DNA of 38,585 nt from Bacteroidales bacterium SW299 (GCA_019550975.1 SDWH01000027.1:1-38585); one strand, 5' to 3'. Counted from the stretch's first letter, positions 16,065-25,498 are shown. Notes: generated by a model from the letters alone, not told the origin. Translations and numbers: made by a program.

Positions 16065-17474
16065 TCATTCACCGGATAAATAGTTGATTGCATTGAGGGT
16101 CATCGCCGCCACATTGCCGTGATATTGGTCATTCGATACGTCTACGCCATAAGAATACCAATCGTAAGCGCCCGAACCGATACAGAGGATACGTCCTCCG
16201 GCCGCATTTGCCGGATATTCCCATGCTACAACCGCACCGTCGCTGCCATATCCCAAATCAATGCCGCCGTGATTAGTCTGCCAATCCTCCAATGTAGAAT
16301 ATCCGCCCCAATCAGAACCGATATGCCACTGAGCAGTGCTGTTCGTTATGCGATAACCCGTATCACAAGTGTAAACGCCTTGCTTGCCGTCAATCGTTTC
16401 AACCACCCCTTGATAAAGCGGATGGTCTTCATGTCCGTCTACGAAGAAGCTCCACGGACCTCCTGTTATTTCACCTGTTTCTTCCACTTGTCCCCAGCAG
16501 TTGTTCGGATTGCTTCCGTCTTTCGTGGCACCCATCTTCACCGCATAGTAAGTTGCATAACGGGTAAGCAACAAACTTCCTCCATTGTCATAAAACTCCT
16601 TCATCTTCACAACGGCGCTGATTGCATCCGGCGCAGCCGCATCAAACTTATCCATATTATCCAAACCGTTGTCAACGTGGAAGTGCCACCACATCACCTT
16701 GCATTCGTTCAAATCAACCCGACTCGCGCGCACATCCTCGAATGACACATACTGAGAGTTTGACACATTCTGCAACATCCATGTCGCCGCTTCCTTCTCT
16801 TCCGCATTCAGCTGGTCGATGGAAGAAGCCAAGCCCACATATACAGCGCTTGGAGAATCGGATTGCTCCACCGTAACCGTGTAGACCGTCGTAGCGGAAT
16901 TATAAACTACCGTAAACTCTACCGGTTGCGAGAAGTCAATAGCCTGACCGGAAGCAGGAGTCACTTCCGCTCCTTCGGAAGTCGTAATGGAAGCCACCAT
17001 GCTTGTAATGTCTACAGCAGTCGGGACACGCACCAGAATGGTATGAGCGTCTTCATTAATGACCCCTATATAGCTGTCGTTCAACCGGAACTCGGTAATT
17101 CTCGCCTCGTCATGCTTCACATTTACCGTATATTCCAAAAAGGCATTTCCATTTGTCACTTGCAGCGTCTGCGCGAAAGAGAAATCTGCCACATCTCCTA
17201 CTTTCATGGAAGCCATAGCGCCTTCAGACACTTTGACGTCGGTTACCTCCATCGCCTTCGTGTCATAGCCCACAGGAACGCCCACCGTCACCGTCATAGC
17301 CTCGTTGTCGATTGTCCCCTCATATTCATCCAACGCCAAGTCTGTCAGCCAGCAATCGCCGTCCAACCGGAAATTGTCTGAAGTATTGTCATCGCTGCAT
17401 CCTCCAAATGCAACCGCCGTCACAAACAGCCCCGACAAGAGGAACAGTTTGTTTATCATTGTCTTTGTTTTCAT
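16065..17474 (-). CDS. DUF4960 surface fructan-binding lipoprotein (SusE position)
   Basis: 469 aa. The lipobox FGGC ends at C26, followed by SDDNTSD, a likely surface-export signal. Two short Ig-like modules (about 35-115 and 120-205, each ending in a YTVTV-type strand) precede a C-terminal domain of the DUF4960 type (about 210-469), with MWWHFHVDNG, LTRYATYYAV and ILCIGSGAYDWYSYGVDVSND. The last part looks like a Rossmann-like glutamine-amidotransferase-type fold without visible catalytic residues, consistent with sugar binding. It lies between susD (24 nt) and the surface GH32, where the B. thetaiotaomicron locus encodes its levan-binding protein. Confidence 0.86.
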   Translation of the reverse strand: MKTKTMINKLFLLSGLFVTAVAFGGCSDDNTSDNFRLDGDCWLTDLALDEYEGTIDNEAMTVTVGVPVGYDTKAMEVTDVKVSEGAMASMKVGDVADFSFAQTLQVTNGNAFLEYTVNVKHDEARITEFRLNDSYIGVINEDAHTILVRVPTAVDITSMVASITTSEGAEVTPASGQAIDFSQPVEFTVVYNSATTVYTVTVEQSDSPSAVYVGLASSIDQLNAEEKEAATWMLQNVSNSQYVSFEDVRASRVDLNECKVMWWHFHVDNGLDNMDKFDAAAPDAISAVVKMKEFYDNGGSLLLTRYATYYAVKMGATKDGSNPNNCWGQVEETGEITGGPWSFFVDGHEDHPLYQGVVETIDGKQGVYTCDTGYRITNSTAQWHIGSDWGGYSTLEDWQTNHGGIDLGYGSDGAVVAWEYPANAAGGRILCIGSGAYDWYSYGVDVSNDQYHGNVAAMTLNAINYLSGE

Positions 17475-17498
17475 ATATTCAATTTATAAAGTCAAACA

Positions 17499-19244
17499 TT
17501 ACCAACCGCCACAGTTCTGGGTATAATGGCCGTTGCTTGCGCTGATTTGCGCAAACGGAATGGGCAGGTATTCGTTTTTATTCTTGGTAAACGAAGCGTT
17601 CGTATAGATTGTGCAATTGTCAGCTTCCCCCGCATAGTATTTGTTCAGCACCTCTGCTGCCTCTCCCCAACGCACCAGGTCAAAGAAACGGTCGCACTCC
17701 ATCGCCAGTTCCACACGACGCTCAAATTTCAGCATCTTCAAAGCCTCTTCTTGCGAATATGCGCCCGAATACGGCTGCACGTTAAACATCACGTGATAAT
17801 CGGCAGGATAATTTGAAATCATGGCCGTACTCTGCTTTGCCCGGTTACGAACCTCATTGATAAGGCTTACAGCCTCATCTATACGACCGTCGTTCAATTG
17901 AATCAACGCCTCGGCACGCATCAACAGCACATCCGCATAACGGAGGACAATGTGATTCATCGAACTGCCCCAATAGCCGTTGCCTTTAATGATATAGTCG
18001 CAATCCGGATCGACATTCTGCTTCAACGTCACGTAATAGCCATACAGTCCGTTGCTCCGGCTCCACGTGGATGTTCTGTCCATCATATAGTTTTCATTGA
18101 ACTCGTATGGCAGGCCAGACATACCGACGGTAAGGAACAGACGAGGATCGGCATTGTCCGACGTCATCTCATAATCCGCGTCATTGAACGTGTCGAAGAA
18201 AGGATGGCCGTCAGCATCCGTCTTGAAGGCATTCACCAGATTCTGGCTCGGCTTGTAGAAATCGCATCCGCCATCCGTCACTCCCGGAATATTAGGCACT
18301 ATCAGACCATATCCCCAATTGCAGTTGCCATAAGTTGTTCCGTCATTCATGGAATACTGCATGGCCCACAACGATTCAACCCCATTCTCATACTGAGGCT
18401 CCGGACGGAAGTTGTTATGAAAATCCGATTCCAATCCATACCCTCCAGCAGTCATGATGCTCTTTTCCGTATATTGAATCACTTTCTTCAAGTCGTCCGC
18501 ATTGATGCCGGTCACTTCATTATTTTCCGGATTGTCCTGACGGTAAGCCTTATAAAGATACGTCTTTGCCAGGTAAGCGGCAGCGGCTGCCTTTGTCGGT
18601 CTGCCCTTGTCTGCCTGCGTATCAGGCAGGTGGTCGTATGCAAACTGGAAATCATCGGCTATCAACTGCCATCCTTCATCATTCGAATAAGTCGTGTTCG
18701 AAAGGTTGTTGTATTCTTCCGGAGAAAGGTTTTCGTCGTTCGCAAAAACAATCTTCTTGTAAAGCTGCTTCAAAAGAAAATGGCCATGTCCGCGAAGGAA
18801 TCGCATTTCTGCAATTCGCTGCTGCTTAAGCGGATAAACTGTTTCATCTACCTGATTCAACAACTGCAACGCGGTATTGGCGCGCGAGATACAGTTGTAA
18901 AGACGCTGCCACATGTCACTGATATTCCAGGCCGTAGTCATGATACCTTGTGAAATCTCCAACGTATGGAACACATCACCATCTTCCGTTCCGTTTCCAC
19001 CTTTATAAGCGTCATCCGAACGGACATCATAATTCCACATTGTGAAAGAAGAGTTGATGTCTTCCGCCGTAATCCATATTGCATAAGCGGAAATTATCAA
19101 ATTGTCCACATATTCAGGATTCTGCAATGTTTCGTTATCAATCGTCCCTTGAGGCACCTGGTCTTCCAAGAAATCAGAGCAGCCGGCACAAACGAGAGCC
19201 AATCCCAAAACAGTCGTATATAATATTTTTCTCATAATCCTCAA
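17499..19244 (-). CDS. SusD/RagB outer-membrane lipoprotein of the fructan PUL
   Basis: 581-aa SusD-like protein. The lipobox CAGC ends at C22, followed by SDFLED. The TPR-like helical core has the usual early segment near SAYAIWI, RMLRGHGHFLLKQLYK-like residues around 150 (MRFLRGHGHF) and RYADVLLMRAEALIQL near 440. The C-terminal half includes ALKMLKFERRVELAMECDRFFDLVRWGEA, a hallmark of the family. It caps the SusC pore and captures oligosaccharide. It starts 11 nt after susC. The product binding here is taken as fructan from the surrounding GH32 genes. Confidence 0.94.
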   Translation of the reverse strand: MRIMRKILYTTVLGLALVCAGCSDFLEDQVPQGTIDNETLQNPEYVDNLIISAYAIWITAEDINSSFTMWNYDVRSDDAYKGGNGTEDGDVFHTLEISQGIMTTAWNISDMWQRLYNCISRANTALQLLNQVDETVYPLKQQRIAEMRFLRGHGHFLLKQLYKKIVFANDENLSPEEYNNLSNTTYSNDEGWQLIADDFQFAYDHLPDTQADKGRPTKAAAAAYLAKTYLYKAYRQDNPENNEVTGINADDLKKVIQYTEKSIMTAGGYGLESDFHNNFRPEPQYENGVESLWAMQYSMNDGTTYGNCNWGYGLIVPNIPGVTDGGCDFYKPSQNLVNAFKTDADGHPFFDTFNDADYEMTSDNADPRLFLTVGMSGLPYEFNENYMMDRTSTWSRSNGLYGYYVTLKQNVDPDCDYIIKGNGYWGSSMNHIVLRYADVLLMRAEALIQLNDGRIDEAVSLINEVRNRAKQSTAMISNYPADYHVMFNVQPYSGAYSQEEALKMLKFERRVELAMECDRFFDLVRWGEAAEVLNKYYAGEADNCTIYTNASFTKNKNEYLPIPFAQISASNGHYTQNCGGW

Positions 19245-19255
19245 TTTTTAATTGG

Positions 19256-22200
19256 TTAAAAACTAACATTGACACCAAAAGTCAGATTCATCGGAATCGG
19301 ATAGCCGAAGTTCGGATTTTCAGGATCAACCCCCGTAAATTCTTTGCTCTTGATTGTAAGCACATTCTGGGCACTAACATACAGACGGAGTCTTTCCATC
19401 TTCATTTTTTGTGCCCATTTTTCGGGTACATTATATCCCAACTGAATATTACGGAGTTTCAAAAAGGAACCATTTTCCACAAAATAAGTTGACACACGTT
19501 TTTCATTATTGATGTCGTCACGGGACAATGCCGGAATATCCGAATCCGGATTCGTGGGTGACCAGGCATCAAGCACACGCTTGCCCTTGTTCAGGAAACC
19601 AATATTCAGTCCGCTCCACAAATCAGTTTCTTTCTTCAAGTCACTGATAACGTCCACACCCTGAACACCCTGCCAGAACATGGTCAAATCAAAGCCCTTA
19701 TATTCAAGATAGATATTCAAGCCGTAGCTGAAAGCAGGGGTCGGATCATAAATCCATTGCTGGTCTGATTCATTGATTACACCATTGCCGTCAAGGTCTC
19801 TCCATCGGATACGTCCCAGCCCAGCGCCTTCCTGAGTCGCATGATTGTCAATTTCTTCCTGCGATTTGAAAATACCGTCGGCTACATAACCGACCTGTGA
19901 ACCGTTCGGGTGACCGATTACACTTTCCACTCCATTTCCTCCGAACGTTCCGTTGGCAGCGACAGTAGCAGGAAGAGCTGTAATCTTATTACGGTAAGCC
20001 GAGATATTCGCATTCAAATCGTATTTCAGACCGAAAGCGGTTGTATTGCGGTAACCGATGTTGAATTCAAAACCTTTGTTTTCCATTTCACCGGCATTGA
20101 TCCATTGCGAACTGCCTTCGCCCATAGCAGCAATACCTGCCATCTGTACAAGAATGTCAGTGGTCTTCTTCCAATACCAGTCGAATGACCCATACAAGCT
20201 CTGATTGAAAAGAGAGAAATCCAATCCAAGGTCAGTCTGTGTTGTGGTTTCCCATTTGATATCGTCATTCCCAATCTGGTCACGTTTAAATCCGGATTGA
20301 AGAATGCTTCCGCCATTGACACCGGCAATATCGTATGAAGTTCCGTAAGTCTGACCTCCGAAAGCAGAAGTACCGTAATTCGGAACATAAATAGTATAAC
20401 GGGCGATGTTGGAAATTTCCTGATTACCGGTCTGTCCCCATGAAGCGCGGACCTTCAAGTCATCCAACCACGTCAGATTTTTCATAAATTTCTCCTGACT
20501 GATACGCCAGCCGGCTGATACAGAAGGGAATGTCGCATAACGGTTATTTCTGCCAAAACGGGAAGAACCGTCCCGACGCACTGTCACTGAAAACAAATAC
20601 TTGTCAGCATACGTATAATTCAATTTACCGAAGAAAGACACCAGAGAATAACCTTCAGCCTTACCGTAAGCCTGTGCAGTTCCGACACCGGCATTCGGCC
20701 ACATATAGTCAGGGGTGAGAATCGCAAAATCTTCTTTATAGCCTGAAAACCAGCTGTCATCTTCACGGTTCAACTCAACACCGGCCATCACATCTCCACG
20801 ATGCTTGCCGATTTCCAGGTTGTAGGTAGCTACCGCATTCCACATCCATTTGGTCCAATGCTCCTGTTTGGCCTCGATTGCATTTCTGTCGTTGGCGACA
20901 TTGCCCTCCGTTATAGGATAAGTAAAAATACGCTGCTGTTTCTGAGCATAGTCCAAGCCAAAAGTAGAACGAATATTGAAACCTTTGAACGGGTTCAGAT
21001 TAATATAAGCATCACCGAACATACGCCAATAAGTATAACGGTTATCCGCATTACGCTGCAGACGAGCTACCGGATTCTCACGGTCGGGATAGCCACCCAC
21101 CGGACCGGCAAAATTTCCGTTGATGTCATATACAGGTAAAGAGGGGTTGAACTGAAGCACGTTCTCCAAGAAACCACCCGGAGCCTGTACCTCTGAAGTA
21201 CGGTTCAATGTAAAATGTTCTCCAATAGTCAGAATATCGCCTATCAGCTTGTAATCCGAGTTCATACGGGCAGAAAAGCGTTCGAAATCACTTTCCTTGA
21301 TAATACCTTTGTTTTTATAATACCCCAAAGAGAAAAAAGAAGAACCTTTTTCCGATCCGTTGCTTACAGATACGTTATATTGCTGAATCACTCCTGTACG
21401 GGTAGTTTCGTCAAACCAATCTGTATCGGCAGAAGGAACGGTATGGTCTGAATCAAGGAAACGGGACATGCTGATGCCATTCAGCTGAGGATAACCGTTG
21501 GCATCATATCCCCAACTGTATTTGTAGCCCAACGGATTGGTGTTCGGATCCTGACCATCGTTGACGTATGCCTGCCACATCGCCCTGCCGTATTCCTCCG
21601 CATTCAGCACTTCCATCTTGTTCGTGTACATGGAGGCAGAAACAGAAGCGTCGAAAGTCACGCTCAGCTTCCCTTCCTTTCCCTTCTTGGTAGTAATGAT
21701 GATAACGCCGTTTGCTGCACGCGAACCATAGATGGAAGCGGAAGCCGCATCCTTCAAAACCTGGATTGACTCAATGTCGTTTCCGTTCAGTTCGTGCATA
21801 CCTGCTTTAGTAGGAACTCCGTCTATGATATAGAGCGGATCATTATTGTTCAACGTACCGACACCGCGGATGCGGATAGTAGTGGAACCGCTCGGATTAC
21901 CGTCAGCCGTAATGTTCATACCCGGCACACGGCCTTGCAAGGCTTTCATCGGGTTGTTCTCATTGGTCTTTGACAACTCGTCCATATCAACCACCGAAAT
22001 GGCACCCGTCAAGTCAGCTTTGCGTTGAGTTGTATAGCCTGTCACCACCACTTCATCCAACATTTCGGAATCTTCTTCCAGAATGATGTTCATCACTGCC
22101 TGCGCCTTTAGCGTCTGGGTCTTGCACCCCACATAGGAAACCGTTATTTCCGCACCTTCTTTTACAGTCAACACAAACTGTCCGTCCAGATCGGTAATAA

Positions 22201-22372
22201 TACCGTTGGTCGTATTGCCCACTTCCACCACGGAAGCCCCGATTACAGGAAGGCCGTCCGCTTTGGCAACCACTGTTCCGCTCACCCGCAATGTCTGGGC
22301 GTGCACAGCAGCACATAGCCCGATGAAGAACAGCGCGAAAAGAAATGTTTTTTTCATGCCTTTCATACGCAT
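19256..22372 (-). CDS. SusC/RagA TonB-dependent transporter of the fructan PUL
   Basis: 1038 aa. A signal peptide ends about residue 25 (AAVHA before QT). A carboxypeptidase-regulatory-like beta domain (about 27-105) is followed by DEVVVTGYTTQRKADLTGAI, the TonB-box-like region of SusC proteins. The plug domain has ALQGRVPGMNITADGNPSG and IRGVGTLNNNDPLYIIDGVP, and ends with the SusC signature VLKDAASASIYGSRAANGVI. The rest is a 22-strand barrel ending in a terminal phenylalanine (NVSF). It imports fructo-oligosaccharides through the outer membrane with TonB energy. It is the first gene of the seven-gene PUL. Met residues 3 and 6 are alternative starts. Confidence 0.95.
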   Translation of the reverse strand: MRMKGMKKTFLFALFFIGLCAAVHAQTLRVSGTVVAKADGLPVIGASVVEVGNTTNGIITDLDGQFVLTVKEGAEITVSYVGCKTQTLKAQAVMNIILEEDSEMLDEVVVTGYTTQRKADLTGAISVVDMDELSKTNENNPMKALQGRVPGMNITADGNPSGSTTIRIRGVGTLNNNDPLYIIDGVPTKAGMHELNGNDIESIQVLKDAASASIYGSRAANGVIIITTKKGKEGKLSVTFDASVSASMYTNKMEVLNAEEYGRAMWQAYVNDGQDPNTNPLGYKYSWGYDANGYPQLNGISMSRFLDSDHTVPSADTDWFDETTRTGVIQQYNVSVSNGSEKGSSFFSLGYYKNKGIIKESDFERFSARMNSDYKLIGDILTIGEHFTLNRTSEVQAPGGFLENVLQFNPSLPVYDINGNFAGPVGGYPDRENPVARLQRNADNRYTYWRMFGDAYINLNPFKGFNIRSTFGLDYAQKQQRIFTYPITEGNVANDRNAIEAKQEHWTKWMWNAVATYNLEIGKHRGDVMAGVELNREDDSWFSGYKEDFAILTPDYMWPNAGVGTAQAYGKAEGYSLVSFFGKLNYTYADKYLFSVTVRRDGSSRFGRNNRYATFPSVSAGWRISQEKFMKNLTWLDDLKVRASWGQTGNQEISNIARYTIYVPNYGTSAFGGQTYGTSYDIAGVNGGSILQSGFKRDQIGNDDIKWETTTQTDLGLDFSLFNQSLYGSFDWYWKKTTDILVQMAGIAAMGEGSSQWINAGEMENKGFEFNIGYRNTTAFGLKYDLNANISAYRNKITALPATVAANGTFGGNGVESVIGHPNGSQVGYVADGIFKSQEEIDNHATQEGAGLGRIRWRDLDGNGVINESDQQWIYDPTPAFSYGLNIYLEYKGFDLTMFWQGVQGVDVISDLKKETDLWSGLNIGFLNKGKRVLDAWSPTNPDSDIPALSRDDINNEKRVSTYFVENGSFLKLRNIQLGYNVPEKWAQKMKMERLRLYVSAQNVLTIKSKEFTGVDPENPNFGYPIPMNLTFGVNVSF

Positions 22373-22428
22373 TAAATTTTAATTGTTAAACATAGTTTTA
22401 TCATCTGCTCGTTCTAACCCGAACACCG

Positions 22429-22436
22429 CAAATGTA
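22429..22436 (-). promoter_or_regulatory. Candidate -7 box of the fructan PUL promoter
   Basis: The minus strand reads TACATTTG, a full match to TAnnTTTG, 56 nt upstream of the susC start. The best upstream element is ATTG at 22458-22455 with an 18-nt spacer, which is one base off in sequence and slightly short. A weak -33 fits a promoter that needs an activator, as PUL promoters usually do. Confidence 0.45.
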
Positions 22437-22551
22437 TCGCATTGGAATGAAAAACAATGAAAAGAATGTTTCCTCCACGTTCAAATTTGTTTCTCCGCAA
22501 CATTTATGCTATATAAGGAAACATTTCAGCAACGCCCGCACGCACAAAAAA

Positions 22552-22580
22552 GAAACATTTTTTATCTTCAGGCTGGAAAT
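22552..22580. repeat. Degenerate single unit of the palindromic repeat family
   Basis: GAAACATTTTTTATCT at 22552-22567 is identical to 4842-4857. It is followed by ATCTTCAGGCTGGAAAT, a decayed version of the palindrome ATCTCCAGGCTGGAGAT at 4917-4933. This looks like a remnant of the same intergenic repeat. Confidence 0.5.
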
Positions 22581-22649
22581 AAAGATTTTGTACGGGAAGT
22601 CCGACTTTTACCCAACCGGAACGAAAGCCTTCGCCCGGACAAGAGCATA

Positions 22650-22691
22650 AAAATGCGTTCCGCCATTTTTATGAAACGACGGAACGCTTTT
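22650..22691 (-). terminator. Terminator of lgt
   Basis: On the minus strand, GCGTTCCG at 22687-22680 pairs with CGGAACGC at 22662-22655 across a 17-nt loop and is followed by ATTTTTATG. It lies 30 nt past the lgt stop codon. Flanking A and T runs on both sides could let it act in both directions. Confidence 0.72.
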
Positions 22692-22721
22692 GCCGGCAGC
22701 AAATAACTGACCGGAAAAATA

Positions 22722-23549
22722 TCAGAAGGCTTCTTTCCGCTTTCTGCAGGTGGCTATCAGATATGCGCCCAAAAGAATGAGAGGAACGCTGAGCCACTGG
22801 CCGATGTTCAGCATCATGTCCGCTTCTTCCGCCACCTGCGGATTCTTCATGAACTCCAATCCGAAACGGGAGCCGAAGAATATCAGCAAAGACACGCCGG
22901 TGATAAGCCCGATATATTTCTGAAGATGGTATTTATGATACATCACCCACGAAACGACAAAAGCTACCAGGCAATAGAGCATTTCGTAAATCTGGGTCGG
23001 ATGGCAGGGCTGCGCAACCCCGTCACGGTTATAAAGTTCCTGCCACTCGCGCGAACGCACAAATTCGAAACCCCACGGCAATGAGGTGGGATAGCCGAAT
23101 ATCTCGGAGTTCATCAGGTTTCCGAAACGGATGCACATGCACACGACTGCCACGGCAGGTATCATGCGATCGAACAGCCACCATACGCTCTTCTTCGTCA
23201 CTTTCTTCGAATACCACACCAGTGCCAGAATCAGCAGGAACACCCCGCCGTGACTGGCCAGTCCTCCCTTCCATATTTTCAGGATTTCCAGCGGATGCGC
23301 TCCGTAATAATCCCACTCGTAAAACAGGCAGTGGCCCAAGCGCGCGCCTACCACACTGCTTACGATGCAGTATATAAACAGTTTGTCGGCCCAACTGTCG
23401 GGATAGCCTTCTTTCTTGAACAGGCGCGACACGATTTCGTATGCCAATATGAAACCCAATCCCCACATCAGTCCATACCAGCGGATTTCGATCGAACCAA
23501 GATGTAACATGACGGGATCTACATCCCATACAATACTTGCTAAAGTCAT
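22722..23549 (-). CDS. lgt: Prolipoprotein diacylglyceryl transferase
   Basis: 275-aa inner-membrane enzyme with about seven helices. It transfers diacylglycerol from phosphatidylglycerol to the lipobox cysteine of prolipoproteins. The family signature is visible as RFGNLMNSEIFG at residues 141-152, with R141 and E149, and the essential histidine segment GLASHGG is at 96-102. HPTQIYEML lies further on. Length is normal. Its products include the many lipoproteins of the two PULs. The start at 23549 gives MTLASIVWDVDPV. A weak -7-like box (TTCCTTTG, 23588-23581) lies upstream. Confidence 0.95.
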   Translation of the reverse strand: MTLASIVWDVDPVMLHLGSIEIRWYGLMWGLGFILAYEIVSRLFKKEGYPDSWADKLFIYCIVSSVVGARLGHCLFYEWDYYGAHPLEILKIWKGGLASHGGVFLLILALVWYSKKVTKKSVWWLFDRMIPAVAVVCMCIRFGNLMNSEIFGYPTSLPWGFEFVRSREWQELYNRDGVAQPCHPTQIYEMLYCLVAFVVSWVMYHKYHLQKYIGLITGVSLLIFFGSRFGLEFMKNPQVAEEADMMLNIGQWLSVPLILLGAYLIATCRKRKEAF

Positions 23550-23686
23550 TTCGTTTCTTCTTTTTTACAATTATTTTCTGCAAAGGAACAAAAAAGCGAT
23601 TGTACTATGGCAGAAGTTCTGTTAAAAATTAAAACAGGACAGATCTTTTGTCCGCTCTTCCGGCTTGCCTGGCGGCCCGGCACGGC

Positions 23687-24454
23687 TCATTTCAAACGAA
23701 ACTCCGCCATCATCAATATTTTCCGGCGGCTTTCTCCCACACTTACCTCTTTAAAGTAACGGTAACGGCCAGGCTTGTTGGGATGTACGTCAGGAAGCAG
23801 ATTCGCCTCAAACGTCGCGCTATCCCCCGGAGAAAGCACATAACCCAAATCAACAAACGATCCTCGGAGAGGAAGAACGTACCACCGTCCGTTCCGTTCG
23901 CAAGCCAGCGAATAGCGGGCACCGTATGTAAGCTTCATGCCGCTCCAATTATGCAATGCAAAAAAAGCCTTTTCGGACTCGGCCGGAAAGGAAGGAGAAA
24001 ACGGTTCCAGGCGGATACCCAACGTATCAGACGTACCGACTTTCGTGCACGGTTCGTTTCCGTCAGAACCTTCGAACCGAATACAGGGAGCGTCCATTAT
24101 CTTCTCGCGAAACTCTTTCCTCCGTTCGGGGGTATTCATCACAAGCCAGAACGTCACTTCCTGCAAGCCGACTCCCGACATCGACACATTGGCGCGTACC
24201 GCCTTATTCTCAGGCATCCGCAAACGCTTCCACACTTCTTCATGCAAAGTGTCCAGCTCCTTTTCGGAAAGAAACTTTCTGCCTCCCAACTTCTGGCCGG
24301 ATGCCAGACTGTCTTCCACGCTCCGGAGAACCGTATCTTCCTGCACTGTCTGAACTGTGTCAGCAACTGCCTGCGGATTGCTTGCTTGCCGCCTGCCTGC
24401 ACATCCTGTCAAGGCAAGCAGGCATCCGGCAAGTAAAAGCTGCATTGTTTTCAT
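23687..24454 (-). CDS. Lipoprotein with a C-terminal Ig-like domain, unknown function
   Basis: 255 aa from the start at 24454 (MKTMQLLLAGCLL). A longer in-frame reading adds 23 residues that carry no signal features and cross a promoter box. The lipobox LTGC ends at C18, then AGRRQ without acidic residues, so periplasm-facing retention is as likely as surface export. The C-terminal half, with FFALHNWSGMKLTYGARYSLACERNGRWYVLP and SPGDSATFEANLLPD, resembles the Big-type Ig-like domain found in many bacterial lipoproteins that measure or bind extracellular ligands. The middle contains no recognisable enzyme motif. It lies between ddh and lgt, each apparently with its own signals. Confidence 0.72.
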   Translation of the reverse strand: MKTMQLLLAGCLLALTGCAGRRQASNPQAVADTVQTVQEDTVLRSVEDSLASGQKLGGRKFLSEKELDTLHEEVWKRLRMPENKAVRANVSMSGVGLQEVTFWLVMNTPERRKEFREKIMDAPCIRFEGSDGNEPCTKVGTSDTLGIRLEPFSPSFPAESEKAFFALHNWSGMKLTYGARYSLACERNGRWYVLPLRGSFVDLGYVLSPGDSATFEANLLPDVHPNKPGRYRYFKEVSVGESRRKILMMAEFRLK

Positions 24455-24476
24455 AGCTGCACTGATTTGATCTACG

Positions 24477-24484
24477 CAAAAATA
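24477..24484 (-). promoter_or_regulatory. Candidate -7 box of the lipoprotein gene
   Basis: The minus strand reads TATTTTTG, a full TAnnTTTG match, 22 nt upstream of the preferred start at 24454. TTTG at 24504-24501 is the best -33 element, but its 16-nt spacer is short. This box supports the shorter start. Confidence 0.42.
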
Positions 24485-24502
24485 ATCATTTCCTGCGAAA
24501 CA

Positions 24503-24545
24503 AAATAAATTACCCTGCAACAATCCTCCAACTGTTGCAGGGTAA
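24503..24545 (-). terminator. Terminator of diaminopimelate dehydrogenase gene
   Basis: A perfect 13-bp inverted repeat (24510-24522 with 24533-24545; core CCCTGCAACA/TGTTGCAGGG) with a 10-nt loop is followed on the minus strand by TTTATTTTG. It lies 53 nt past the ddh stop codon. Confidence 0.8.
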
Positions 24546-24598
24546 CGGAAAGCAGCCGCACGGCAATCAGCCGACTGCTACACGGCAGACAAATCTTA

Positions 24599-25498
24599 TC
24601 ACACCAGATGTGCAATCCACTCGTCACGGTCGCCCGGAAGCAGATCGACAACAGGAATTTCAATCATGGTATAGCATCCCGGCTGCTGGCGCATGGAAGC
24701 ACGTGCCACGCACACCAGAACCTGAGCTGTCAGGGCAGGATTGTTGATCTTCATGTCGAACTCGAACAGCTGGTTATGCGTCTTTCCCGAAACGCCTTTA
24801 CGGACAAGGTTCACACCGTGACCCACATCGTTCAAGTCGTCCACGCAAGCCACCTGCTTCACATGCGTTTCATCATTCACAAAATACGGATCAGACTTGA
24901 TAGCCGCCTCCACGGTCTTGAAGTCAGCTCCTTCCTCCAGCTCCACATAAACCATACGGCGATGGATGCCTGTTCCCACCGGAATGGTCATCGACAGCGC
25001 ATCCTTCACACCGTCGATGGCACGAACGGCTACCGAATGTCCCATGCTGCGTCCCGGACCGAAGTTGGTGTAAGTGATTCCCTTCGGAGCGATTGCCTCC
25101 AGCAACGTGCGGACAACCGAATCGCTTCCCGGATCCCAGCCGGCAGAAATCACCGAAACCGCATTGTGCGTTTTGGCCACTTCGCCCAACGAACGGCGCA
25201 AGCCGGTAATCTGCGTATGAATGTCAAAGCTGTCGACCGTATTGATGCCGAGAGCCAGAATTTCTTTTGCATATTGCTCTACACTGCGAGTCGGAGTAGC
25301 CAAAATAGCCACATCTACATCCTTCAGTTCCCTGATGTCTTTCACCACTTCATAATCGGCCAGCTCTGCCGGCTTGTTTTCTGCCCCATGACGGCGTACG
25401 ATACCTGCCACTTCAAAATCGGGAGCGGCCTCAAGCGCTTCCAGCGTAAACTTTCCGATATTGCCGTAACCAACGACGGCTGCTCTAATCTTTTTCAT
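24599..25498 (-). CDS. ddh: meso-Diaminopimelate dehydrogenase
   Basis: 299-aa NADP-dependent enzyme that makes meso-diaminopimelate in one step from tetrahydrodipicolinate and ammonia, feeding peptidoglycan and lysine. The nucleotide-binding motif VVGYGNIG is at residues 8-15. FGPGRSMGHSVAVRAIDGVKDALSMTIP and SAGWDPGSDSVVRTLLEAI are characteristic of the family. Length is close to the usual 300-326. It is a single-gene unit with its own terminator and is divergent from ruvA. Confidence 0.94.
   Translation of the reverse strand: MKKIRAAVVGYGNIGKFTLEALEAAPDFEVAGIVRRHGAENKPAELADYEVVKDIRELKDVDVAILATPTRSVEQYAKEILALGINTVDSFDIHTQITGLRRSLGEVAKTHNAVSVISAGWDPGSDSVVRTLLEAIAPKGITYTNFGPGRSMGHSVAVRAIDGVKDALSMTIPVGTGIHRRMVYVELEEGADFKTVEAAIKSDPYFVNDETHVKQVACVDDLNDVGHGVNLVRKGVSGKTHNQLFEFDMKINNPALTAQVLVCVARASMRQQPGCYTMIEIPVVDLLPGDRDEWIAHLV

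Larger units (their letters stand above)
22373..22721. other. 349-nt intergenic region upstream of the fructan PUL
   Basis: No gene is visible between lgt (stop at 22722) and susC (start at 22372), both on the minus strand. It contains the lgt terminator (22650-22691), a single degenerate palindromic unit (22552-22580) and a -7-type promoter box (22429-22436) at a suitable distance from susC. Any binding site for the PUL regulator should lie in about 22437-22640, but I cannot pick it out by eye. Confidence 0.6.

Noticed and set aside
17898..18953. A 351-codon plus-strand frame opposite susD (and similar frames opposite glmS, susC and the fucosidases).
   Set aside because: These are shadows of real genes on the other strand. 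They are rich in Ile/Arg/His with no fold pattern, and no promoter or operon context supports them.
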